From: Megaustenia siamemsis
Taxonomy: Eukaryota; Mollusca; Gastropoda; Stylommatophora; Ariophantidae
Length of the DNA: 64,000 bases
Direction: 5' to 3'
Assembly (NCBI GenBank): GCA_032433765.1
Contig: JAVIAB010000159.1
Coordinates: forward strand, 60,983,543-61,047,542
Position 1 is the stretch's first letter, and each line of letters starts with the position of its first letter. A program made the translations under genes and the position numbers. The notes beneath the pieces are model-generated. The model was not told where the DNA came from. It saw only the letters and a program-made list of their open reading frames with translations, and did no database searches. Shown here one piece after another: positions 47,401 through 55,594 of this stretch.

Positions 47401-47545
47401 TTACCACTACTTCTACTACTACTACTACCACCACCACTAATACTACTATCACCACAACTACTACAACTACCCTTGCTACTACCTCCACCACAACTACTAC
47501 TACTACCCTTACTACTATTACCACCACTATTACTACTACTACTCT

Positions 47546-47581
<36 letters not shown>

Positions 47582-47872
47582 CACCACCACTACTACAACT
47601 ACCCTTACTACTACCACCACCACCACTACTACTACTACTACCCTTACTGCTACTACCACCACCACTACTACTACTACCGTTACTACCTACTACCACCACA
47701 CTACTGCTACTACCCTTACTACTACCATTACCACTACTACTATTACCCTTACTGCTACTACCACCACCACTACTACTACTAACCTTACTACTACTACTAC
47801 TACCACCACTACTACTACTACTTCCCTTACTACTACTACCACACGACTACTACTACCCTTACTACTACTACT

Positions 47873-47909
<37 letters not shown>

Positions 47910-48009
47910 TTACTACCACCACCACTAATGCCACTACCCCTACAACTACTACCACCACCACTACTACTACCCTTACTACTACTACCATGCTCATTACTAC
48001 TACTACACT

Positions 48010-48045
<36 letters not shown>

Positions 48046-48155
48046 ACTTACTACTACTGCCATCACTACTACTACTACTACCCTTACTATTACTACCACC
48101 ACCACTATAACTACTACTGCCCATACTACTATTACCAGTACCACTACTACTACTA
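46946..48155. repeat. (ACT)n/(ACC)n microsatellite array, 1.2 kb
   Basis: Plus-strand ACT/CTA triplets interspersed with accaccacc and cccttact blocks that recur every 35-60 bp, giving a loose higher-order pattern. All three frames are open by composition (poly-Thr, poly-Leu/Pro, poly-Tyr; poly-Val or Ser/Gly on the other strand), so long ORFs here are not genes. Confidence 0.95.
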
Positions 48156-48159
48156 CGAG

Positions 48160-48300
48160 GTGCCAGTAGTGGGATGTGATAAGCACTCCAAAGTATATTG
48201 ACAGCTTTATAAGGAAGGAAAACAATACTGACGTTTCGGCTTGTGGCCTTTTTCAGAATACAGGCACAACGACAACAAACGGTGAAGCACAATTATCTAT
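48160..48300 (-). repeat. Element X, copy 1 (inverted relative to copy 2)
   Basis: The reverse complement of about 48,165-48,265 matches 62,540-62,650: a ctgaaaaaggccaca core, then gtcagtattg, ttccttcctt, aaagctgtca, and ttggagtg with tatcac. Both copies lie directly against an (ACT)n array. Confidence 0.75.
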
Positions 48301-49079
48301 AACTACATGTTGGATGATCAAGTGAATGGAGAGGTGGACAGAGAGAGGAAAGTAAGATATTGAAATAAGAAAGGAGGCTACATGAGGGGAGGTAAGATGA
48401 GATGTATAAAATAGAAAGACTAGAAATTGCGGCGGGCTCAAGAAGTAAATAGCAAAATTAAATATCGTATCATAAAACGTATATGAACATGACTTAGCTC
48501 AAACAAATGTTCTGTCCGCCGTGATGGAATTCATACGAATGATTGTGTCTAGGGTTATTCCCGGAAAGCATCACGTGACGGAAGCACACGTGATTGAGAT
48601 AGACATGGGCCGTGGGATAACGAATGCGAGGGGAGGGGGGATGAAGAAATGACGAGTTAGCCAGACTGCGGTGTAAACAAAGGCCGAAGGCCAGAGGAAA
48701 TGTAGAAGCCCAAAACAATAACCCGGGTAGGGCATGTCTGCATGCAAACAAAGAACGCGGGGGAGGTGTAGAAGGAGAAGACAAGTGACCTCATAAATCT
48801 ACTAGGACAATGCAGGAGGGTAACCAAACAAGAGGTTCAAAGAAGGGGTGAATCAAAAGACAAGGTAGTGAACTGCGAGATGAGCAAGAGAGATTGTCTG
48901 TGAATGGTTTGGAAATAGATGAATAGAGAGGTAGGTTAAAGAGGGGGGAGAGAGAGAGGCAATAATAACGAGGGGAATAGATATAGAGTGGAAGAATAAG
49001 AAAATAGGTGTAAGTAAAGTGGGTAGGGAGAAGGGCGGTGGGCCAGATGTGGATAGATAGAGAAGAGTCCGTAAGAAGT
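48301..49079. repeat. Purine-rich, low-complexity flank of the Polinton
   Basis: From about 48,820 the plus strand is strongly A/G-biased (gagaggtag, gaatagatag). The end, ggcggtgggccaga followed by gatagatagagaagagtc, matches a block right of the Polinton at 58,641-58,680, so the Polinton split a repeated purine-rich sequence. No gene seen. Confidence 0.6.
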
Positions 49080-49085
49080 AGAGTA
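49080..49085. repeat. Target-site duplication AGAGTA, left
   Basis: Six bases AGAGTA directly before the left terminus, identical to 58526-58531 after the right terminus. Six-bp duplications are the hallmark of Polinton/Maverick integration. Confidence 0.9.
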
Positions 49086-49637
49086 AGTAGTATAGTATGG
49101 CATTTAGGACCCCTGAATGTGCCTTTGAAGGCTCATAAATCCTTATATAAATAGTCTACACGCAGATCGAGTCACATTTTTTGGTGCCGTTTTTTCCTTA
49201 TATGAGAGTCTTCATTTTTTCTTATATGAGAGTCTACCCGCCCATTTTGGTTCCGGTGACCTCTCGGTTGACCTCTCGGTTGACCTCTCGGTTGACCTCT
49301 CAACCTCTCGTGGTGTTGTGAAGGCGTCGAAACGCACATTTTTCCTTATATGAGAGTCTACCCGTACATGGAAGCACATTTTTTTCCTTATATGAGAGTC
49401 TACCGTTTTTCCTTATATGAGAGTCTACCCGCCCATTTTTTGTTCCGGTCGTGGTGACCTCTCGGGTGACCTCTCGTGGTGGTGTTGTGGTGACCTCCCG
49501 CGGCGGTGGTGAAGGGGTGGTGGTGGTATCATAACTTTCATATTCTTTGTACTTTCAATGGTACCGTAACTTTCATAAATCTATTCTTTCTTTATACTCT
49601 CAGGCAATAAAAAAAACAATGACAAGTTTATTTATTG
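49086..49637 (+). repeat. Left terminal inverted repeat
   Basis: Matches the reverse complement of 58,170-58,525 in blocks: agtagtata, cataaatccttatataaata, several ccttatatgagagtctac motifs, ttccggtcgtggtgacct, ggtggtatcata, tttgtactttcaatgg, the ttcataaatctattctttct stretch and acaagtttatttatt. It is longer than the right copy because of tandem gacctctcggtt repeats (49,257-49,310) and extra motif copies. Confidence 0.9.
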
Positions 49638-49639
49638 TT

Positions 49640-50270
49640 TTAAAAACTTCCTTTAGAATTAAAGGTAACAACTTAGGCCGTTACACATGCTACACGAAGC
49701 ACGGCAAAGGCGAAACACCGCGTTAATTAAGCGAGATCAAAGAGCTCGGTAGACGCGCAGCGAAGACGCGCTGCGAAGACGCGCAGCGAGGGGGCGCGTT
49801 TAACGTTAAGCGCGATCAAAGAGTTACCGGTAGACGCGCAGCAAGGGGCCGCGTTTACATCAAAGAATCCGCCTCCCGTGAGTACTTACTTCCCGTTAGA
49901 CGGACCGCGTTTACATCAAAGGTTTACTCTTGAGCACACTAATAAATTTATCGCCGTAGCCGGTAAGTGTTCATCAGGAGAGTCATTTAACAGGGGAATT
50001 TTACGATACCGATGTTTTAATGTGAGACGCTTGGGGGTAATTAATAACTTTGCGCTGGTTCGTGTTCAAAGACCGTGTTTCGCTGTGAAAAGTTTTGATT
50101 GAATGTTTGAGTGCCAGACTGGCCAGGGGTACGTTAATGGCTTTTTTATCATCTGAAGCTTAGAATACCACTTATCAGGGGAATTTTACTGGGCGGTTGT
50201 TTTAATGCGAGATGTTTAGGGGAAAATTAATATGTTTGAACTAGAGAGTACTTGATCGATCAAAGAGGTT
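49640..50270. other. CpG-rich left arm of the Polinton, no supported gene
   Basis: 49,680-49,930 is CpG-dense in an AT-rich element, with degenerate repeats of gatcaaagag, tagacgcgcagc and cgcgtttacatcaaag. A 7-bp inverted repeat (cgcagcg 49756-49762, cgctgcg 49769-49775) can form a hairpin. Further right, caggggaattttac with ttttaatg recurs at about 49,992 and 50,176. A 74-codon frame (49878-50102) has no recognisable feature. The stretch may hold replication or promoter elements, or be the scar left by lost capsid genes. Confidence 0.5.
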
Positions 50271-50277
50271 AGAACTG

Positions 50278-50285
50278 TATATAAG
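50278..50285 (+). promoter_or_regulatory. TATA box of leader exon 1
   Basis: tatataag, followed about 30 bp later by an initiator-like ttctcactctct (50,310) and a 90-bp leader ending in a GTAAGT donor. It faces right. Confidence 0.6.
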
Positions 50286-50309
50286 TAGATCCAAGCAGCC
50301 AGGATTTTA

Positions 50310-50401
50310 TTCTCACTCTCTGAAGCAGTTTCAACGAGTGTCTTGGCTGTAACTCAAGCAAGAGCGTGCTTGGCTGTACAAGTAAATTTTCTTTACAAAT
50401 C
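50310..50401 (+). other. Predicted non-coding leader exon 1
   Basis: Stretch from the presumed start (about 50,310) to aaatc|GTAAGT at 50402. It has no ATG. The first strong rightward acceptor before an ORF is cttatattacag at 52154-52165, 12 bases before the ATG of the Cys/His protein. Splicing these would make a 1.76-kb intron lying antisense to the integrase, coiled-coil and ATPase genes. Prediction only. Confidence 0.45.
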
Positions 50402-50439
50402 GTAAGTAGAACCTTATTTCATAGATTCTATACTGTTGT

Positions 50440-50682
50440 TTATTTTAAATCAATTAGGTCTGCCTGATATTGCTGTTGGGGCCCACTCGTTATAATGGGA
50501 CGCCTTTCAAATTTATGTCGAATCGGTTTATGAAGGGTATAGGTATCCTGGTGACTCAACCAACGATTGATCTCTTTAATTCCTACTTTGGTGTTACGTT
50601 GCAAGGCTCTTGCACCACTATACGACCCTGGTTGATTAGGGTCAAAGTAATAACGTCTCAATACTTTGACCACCTTTCCCAT
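50440..50682 (-). pseudogene. Polinton integrase, N-terminal fragment
   Basis: 80 codons matching the start of Polinton retroviral-like integrases: RRYYFDPNQPGSYSGA, WLSHQDTYTLHKPIRHKF, then QQYQADLIDL, whose Asp is the first of the DDE catalytic triad. The frame stops three residues after that Asp, and neither the second Asp nor the Glu is found downstream. The rest of the catalytic core is deleted, so strand transfer by this product is not expected. Its ATG (50,682) lies 25 bases inside the end of the preceding ORF, as in compact viral operons. The truncation point lies about 40 bases from the leader-exon donor. Confidence 0.85.
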
Positions 50683-51087
50683 TTTGGTGTTGGGATTTTG
50701 GACTTTTTTCTTTTGGACCTCAATTTATACGAGGTTAGCCGTGAAGTGTTTTCATCACTTGTCTTTGGGGTTTCGGGTACCTTGGCTTGTTCTGGTTGCA
50801 GATCGACTGATGGTGGTGAAGGTGGAGGAGAAGGTATTCTTTCTGTTGACGAGTTATGTTGAATAAGATCGACTGATCCCAAAGGACGTCGTTTATACTG
50901 CTCCATTCTAGTTAAATACTGTTGCAAAGTACGTTGGTACACTCTGGCCTTATCAGCAGGGGCTAAATCGTTACGGTCTAAGATACGTTGCATTTCATCG
51001 TCTAAATCTCTCAAGTTATCATTGATCGCCTCGGGTGGTGTATACGTGGAAGTCTGTTTCAAACCCTCTAATAACCGGAGGATCCAT
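50658..51087 (-). CDS. Polinton coiled-coil/charged protein of unknown role
   Basis: About 135 codons open from 51,062. The N-terminal half (NLRDLDDEMQRILDRNDLAP, then KARVYQRTLQQYLTRMEQY) is a predicted helical stretch recalling a conserved small Polinton/adintovirus protein often encoded beside the integrase; I recall the pattern from such elements and cannot check it. The rest is Pro/Ser-rich, ending in a basic KLRSKRKKSK tract. There is no ATG in frame at the start; the nearest ATG (51,087) is one base out of frame, with the shift near a TTT at about 51,060. Role uncertain: possibly a minor structural or DNA-binding protein. Confidence 0.55.
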
Positions 51088-51109
51088 CAAAATCATTTTT
51101 TGGCCATGT

Positions 51110-52054
51110 TTACAGACCTAATACACCACCTAGAACACTTAATATAGGCTTGATCAAAGCACCTATGAATCCACCAGTTTGTAGAATTGTTTTCCTCTGC
51201 GTAAGATTCGGTTTCTTTTTAGTGAGGAATCTCAGCTTGTTCTTGTGTCGACGTAGCTCGCACTTCTGATGCTGAGTGAGTCTAACATTACCTTTTAATA
51301 TGTTATGACAACACTCACATAAAAAGCGAATGAGTTCTGGAGAGGCCGTTTTCAATATGGCTCTTAAACCACTCGGCGTGGCTGAGCGCAGACATTTCAA
51401 CATTTCACCGTGTCGTCTAAGTGAAGCTTCCATTCTATTACTTTGGAACGTAGACGATTTGTCTCTCCCTGGAAATATCTTTGTTCTCAGCCTCAGATGA
51501 TCCGGTGTTTCCTGTCGAAGGTCTACCAGCAAATAACAGTGGGGAGACGCTGTCGCGTCCTTGAAACTCTCTTGGAGGTACGCCACTTGACCAGGGTACA
51601 TTTGCTTAGCCAGATTTGTAATTTAACTTCCGTCTCTTGGATTCTTGAAAAGGACTATATAATGAGTATTGAGGCTTATAGTTCGATGTTCCTTATTTTT
51701 TCCAAATAGATTTTGAACAATGTAGATCACGCTCATATCTCTGTGATGACTACCTTTGGTGAATAATTTTGTCACCCTCTCATCTGTTTCTGACATCAAG
51801 TCGTCGAGGATGATGAGTCTTCTCTTCTTACCCCCTTCCAAGTTATCGATATCTGGTAGACCCTCGATAAATCTCACTTTCTCCATAGTCTCGTATATTG
51901 GTTGCCATTCCCCGTAACACCATATAACTTCCTCGGGTACGGGGACAACTAGCTCTTGTAGATTCTGTAGAAACTTTTGAACAAATACAGTTTTTCCACA
52001 ACCGGTGGGACCAGCATTAAGAGCAGTGAAGGGGTGTTTCCACCGAGGGTCCAT
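51110..52054 (-). pseudogene. Polinton packaging-type ATPase fused to basic virion-type protein, one in-frame stop
   Basis: A FtsK/HerA (A32-like) genome-packaging ATPase. It starts at the ATG at 52,054 (HPFTALNAGPTGCGKT, Walker A within the first 22 codons), followed by a Walker B RRLIILDDLMSE, a sensor-type VIYIVQNLF and an IVLFKNPRDGS block. An in-frame TAA at 51,625-51,623 then splits it. The same frame resumes at once with MYPGQVAYLQESFKDATA and LRLRTKIFPGR, the ATPase C-terminus. Without a break the frame goes on into a basic segment (CELRRHKNKLRFLTKKK) ending in a hydrophobic GGFIGALIKPIL tail, the pattern of a separate small pX-like core protein in related elements. The fusion may be original or a lost stop. 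Confidence 0.85.
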
Positions 52055-52176
52055 CGTCACTAATGACACTTTGATTGAGTATTATCACATTTAAAGTATT
52101 TTTATCATGTATTACATGTTCTGTCCCATTCCAAATATTTGTGATGTGGTTTTCTTATATTACAGATTCCCGTAAA

Positions 52177-52638
52177 ATGGCATCTATCAGACCTTACATC
52201 CTATTTGACAAGGTGTTGTGCATTCTACAGTATCAACCATATGACTATTGTAAAGGGTGTCAGGTGAAACATGACAACTCGTTACCTCACTCGTGTCTTC
52301 TAGAGTTTGAGGAACGCCTTAGCGCGCAAATAAATGATATTTTATATCATGAGTTCACGAAAGAGGATGTAGTCTTCTTGTGTGGGGAACATTTAGCCCA
52401 ACGAATAAAGGAATACATTAATTGGGAAGGAGCTGACTCTGCGCCACCCTCCCCTGTCAGTTCAACTAACTCACCACCCGCATTACTTGACCCCACCACT
52501 GAACCCACAGCCACTACATATAACGCGGAGGATGATGAAATTTTACCGCCACCACCCCTATTTGCCGACCCCACCGATGAACCAGAGTCGACGGCCTGTC
52601 AACCGGGAAATGAGGTCAGTATTCACCCACTTCTCTGA
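52177..52638 (+). CDS. Small Cys/His-cluster protein of the Polinton
   Basis: 153 codons from an ATG set 12 bases after a good splice acceptor (cttatattacag ending at 52,165). The N-terminal third holds the cluster C-x2-C-x3-H-x5-H-x-C (CKGCQVKHDNSLPHSC), likely one zinc site. A helical middle (FEERLSAQINDILYHEF, then EHLAQRIKEYINW) and an acidic, Pro/Thr/Ser-rich tail follow, the build of a small regulatory or adaptor protein. I do not recognise it as a named family; similar Cys/His proteins are, to my recollection, common accessory genes of small animal DNA viruses and Polintons. It lies divergent from the ATPase with about 120 bp between start codons. The tail ends next to GAGGTCAGT (about 52,611), which could be a splice donor. 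Confidence 0.6.
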   Translation: MASIRPYILFDKVLCILQYQPYDYCKGCQVKHDNSLPHSCLLEFEERLSAQINDILYHEFTKEDVVFLCGEHLAQRIKEYINWEGADSAPPSPVSSTNSPPALLDPTTEPTATTYNAEDDEILPPPPLFADPTDEPESTACQPGNEVSIHPLL

Positions 52639-52754
52639 TTGGTTAATCTAGCTGTCAGTCATTTCTTTGTCCCGCCTCCTATACTAATACTCTTCTCTGA
52701 TTGGTTAATCCAGATATCAGTCGATGTTTTCATAGTCACTCGCTGATTGGTTAA
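52635..52754 (+). promoter_or_regulatory. Triple inverted-CCAAT promoter region for PolB
   Basis: The 12-mer ctgattggttaa occurs three times (52635-52646, 52697-52708, 52743-52754). ATTGG is the inverted CCAAT core bound by NF-Y in animals. A cccgcctcct block lies between the first two. A TATA box follows 15 bp after the third copy. The first copy overlaps the stop codon of the Cys/His gene. Confidence 0.65.
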
Positions 52755-52769
52755 AATCTTGTACCAGGA

Positions 52770-52777
52770 TATATTTA
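52770..52777 (+). promoter_or_regulatory. TATA box of leader exon 2 (PolB)
   Basis: tatattta within ggatatatttaaactag. The presumed transcript starts about 30 bp on, runs through an ATG-poor leader and meets a GTAAGT donor at 52866. Confidence 0.6.
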
Positions 52778-52865
52778 AACTAGTCTCATGTGAGAATTTG
52801 TGTCATAAGTTTGGTTGCTTCAAGGAAAGTTACTGTTCATTCTAGCGGAGACTATATTTTACACT

Positions 52866-53286
52866 GTAAGTTGGATTGTTTCACTTAAAGTATGTTAAGG
52901 GTTATCGATAATAGGTTATCAAATTTTTGTTTTCTCTTAAAGTATGTTAATGGTTATCGATAATAGGTTATTAAATTTTTGTTTTCTCTTAAAGTATGTT
53001 AAGTGTTATCGATAATAGGTTACTAAATTTTTGTTTTCTCTTAAAGTATGTTAAGGGTTATCGATAATAGGTTATTAAATTTTTGTTTTCTCTTAAAGTA
53101 TGTTAAGGGTTATTGATAATAGGTTATTCAAGGTATTTAAAGTAGTTAAGATATGTATTGTTTAATTCCTTCGTTTATTGGATGCTTCAACTAAGTATTT
53201 TAACTCTTGCTATTCGATGTTATTAACATGTCTTTAAACTAGCTATGTAAAGTATCATTGACAAAGGGTTATTTATTTTTCTACAG
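52866..53286 (+). other. Predicted PolB leader intron
   Basis: Donor tacactGTAAGT at 52866, acceptor tatttttctacAG at 53285-53286, directly before the ATG of the zinc-finger PolB ORF at 53287. It contains the 52-bp repeat block. Length about 420 bp. Confidence 0.65.
52884..53130. repeat. 52-bp tandem repeat, 4.8 copies, with TATCGATA
   Basis: cttaaagtatgttaa starts at 52884, 52936, 52988, 53040 and 53092, an exact 52-bp period. The first four copies contain the palindrome TATCGATA; the fifth has a substitution (ttattgataa). Few differences between copies. Confidence 0.9.
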
Positions 53287-54120
53287 ATGGTTTCTCATAA
53301 TGATGCAGCACCTGGAGAACATCAGTGTGCGTTGTGCCCAAAGAAATTTAAATGGCACAGCGATTTGTTGGAGCACCATCGAGGTGCACATCGACTTATA
53401 CGACACGCGTGTGACATTTGTCAACGTACGTATACGAGACGTAGTTCGTTAGCCAGACATATGAGAGTAAAACACTCTACAACAGCACCAGCTTCATCAA
53501 TGGCTCCTGATACAACACCCACTTTACCATCAACAACAGTATCAGCGACTGAAACAACATCACCCACTTCACCCTCGACCTCTTCTACAACAAACAAACG
53601 AAAGATAGATGCAGAACATTCAACTCCAAGTAAAAAATTCAAAGATGATGATCCATTAGCAACACTGCCTGATGATGTACGGGTTGTATATGAGCAAAAC
53701 TGGTCAGCTATAAACACCCATGCTACAATCAACAAGACAGTTTCAACATATACATTTTTCCATTCACCAGCACGTCCATTTATCACAGACTGGTCTGCTC
53801 TTTTAAAGGATATGTTTGACAGTCAGACAACCCGATTCAAAATTAACTATGGTCACCACCTGATCCTTAGACACCGGGACACCGGTGATCTACGTTTTTT
53901 CCACTCTTCCCTCAACAACTCAGCTGTTCTCGAATTTCCGCAATTAATCAATCATCTTGGAGATTTCAACAGCTTCGTTGATTCTCTAAACGAACAGAAC
54001 CCTGTAGACATTGCCATGATCAACAGACCTGATACTAAGTGGATGGTGGAGAGCATTCCAGCAACTAGTTTCTATTTATTCCACATACGTGACTTCCCCA
54101 TTGGATGTTGCCTAGAGTAA
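53287..54120 (+). pseudogene. Polinton DNA polymerase B, N-terminal part with C2H2 zinc fingers
   Basis: First frame of PolB, 277 codons. Residues about 11-65 hold two C2H2 fingers (CALCPKKF-x-HH, CDICQRTY-x-H-VKH), then a Ser/Thr/Pro-rich linker with a basic KRKIDAEHSTPSKKFK stretch that could be a nuclear signal. The N-terminal polymerase domain of Polintons follows (FKINYGHHLILRHRDTGDLR, DTKWMVESIP, HIRDFPIG). An in-frame TAA at 54118-54120 interrupts; the same frame then continues with recognisable PolB sequence (NLCFFRCLALF near 54,205-54,235) to about 54,320. The start is supported by the splice acceptor ending exactly at the ATG. Confidence 0.8.
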
Positions 54121-54313
54121 TTACCATCTTATATTACTAACAATAGGTACATTTACACCTTACAGAAAAATTGGTATAGTTCTATTTCTTATAATGACAA
54201 TCTATGTTTTTTCCGCTGTTTGGCGTTATTTAAAGGGAGCGATATCAACAATCTAGAATTGCCCACTCGTTATCTCGTGAGTCAGTGGCACTTGCACTGG
54301 GACATTCTTTTCG

Positions 54314-55594
54314 TTGACACTTTTTGCAGGTGTGACGTTACAACAACTACCACACTTGGAAGAATGTTTCAATATAAACATTGATGTATTTGAGTTCAAT
54401 GATGAAGAGGCCCTCTGTCCAAAACTCCGAAGCAGGGGATCACATGATGATACTATGCGGGTCTTGTTTCACAAGGACGATTTCATGTACATTAGTAATA
54501 TTAATAAAGCGGCTAGTGCCTTCTCTTGTCCACAGTGTGGGAAATTATGGGCTTGCTATGCTAAGATGACCAGGCATGCCCAAACATGTAATGGTGGTAA
54601 ACCTAAAGATTATTTTAGAAATGGAATTTATACACCTAGCGAGACTATTGGGGATGTAATAGAGGAAGAGGGTATTGACGTACCTGGCGGTTTCGTGTAT
54701 CCCTTTAGGGCCACCTTTGATATGGAATGTTATTTTGATAATACCAACTTGCCCACCACCAAAGGTACCTCTGCTAGTACACATTTTTTAACAAAACATG
54801 TCCCTCTGTCTGTATCTGTGGCCTCTAACGTTCCTGGGTTTGAAGATCCTGTCTGTTTTGTCAGCGAGGGAGATCCTCAGAAATTAGTAAATAAAATGAT
54901 TAAGTATCTAAAATCTATCTCGAAGGAGGCGTATAAAATTTTTAAAGAGGATTTCAGAGAACTGTTTGAAAAGCTGGCCGGATGTGCGCAAAGGCGTGAT
55001 CGGAAGAAATCTGACCCAAGAGGTCGTCTAAAAGCTTACTTGAAGCAGCACCCAGTGATAGGTTTCAACTCGGGCAAGTACGACATAAATTTAATAAAGC
55101 CGTATTTAATACATTACTTCGCTGCCGCCTCCGTACCTGAAACATCTGGAAAGGGTGACAACTACATTGAGGACAGCGATCAGGAAGACGAGGGAGAGGA
55201 TGAGGAGCACGAGCAGGAAAGTGTGATACAGGATGATGAGGAGGAGCGGATAGAAGAAGAAGAAAACCGACTTGGTAAAATAAATTTTATAGTTAAACGA
55301 AATAATAACTTTATGTGTATTGCAACACAGAATCTAAAGTTCCTAGATATAGTAAATTATTTAGCCCCTGGGTTTAGTTATAGCAAGTACTTGGCAGCCT
55401 ATAAAGTAGAGGAGACCAAGGGTGTTTTATGTTACGAGTACGTAACCGATTTAAATAAGTTAAATGAGAGGGAGTTACCCCCATACGAAGCGTTCTTTTC
55501 GAAACTAAAAAATTGTAATATTTCGGAGGAGGAGTATGCTCTGTGTCAAAAGATCTGGAAGGACAATAAAATGACGACCCTTAGGGACTTTTAG
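54314..55594 (+). pseudogene. Polinton DNA polymerase B, exonuclease region
   Basis: Second PolB frame. A CPQC...H...C cluster (residues about 72-92) precedes Exo I (FDMECYF, 135-141, with the catalytic Asp and Glu). Exo II is in VIGFNSGKYDINL. Before the Exo III region (the frame closes just ahead of the conserved YNNKD block) lies an unusual insert of some 40 residues that is almost all Asp/Glu. The frame opens at TTG because a one-base gain in the T-run 54321-54325 shifted it from the previous piece. It closes at 55,594 because one base is missing from the T-run 55589-55592. Confidence 0.85.

Noticed and set aside
47049..48110. 353-codon Thr-rich and other long frames in the (ACT)n array
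   Set aside because: All frames are open because the triplets contain no stop; composition, not coding, explains them. The same holds for 62,541-63,218.
49741..49812. E2F or MluI-box sites in the CpG patch
   Set aside because: The gcgcgttt strings do not match the E2F consensus well enough to call a site.
49878..50102. 74-codon frame in the Polinton left arm
   Set aside because: No motif, no homology I recognise, and it overlaps a CpG-rich non-coding repeat patch.
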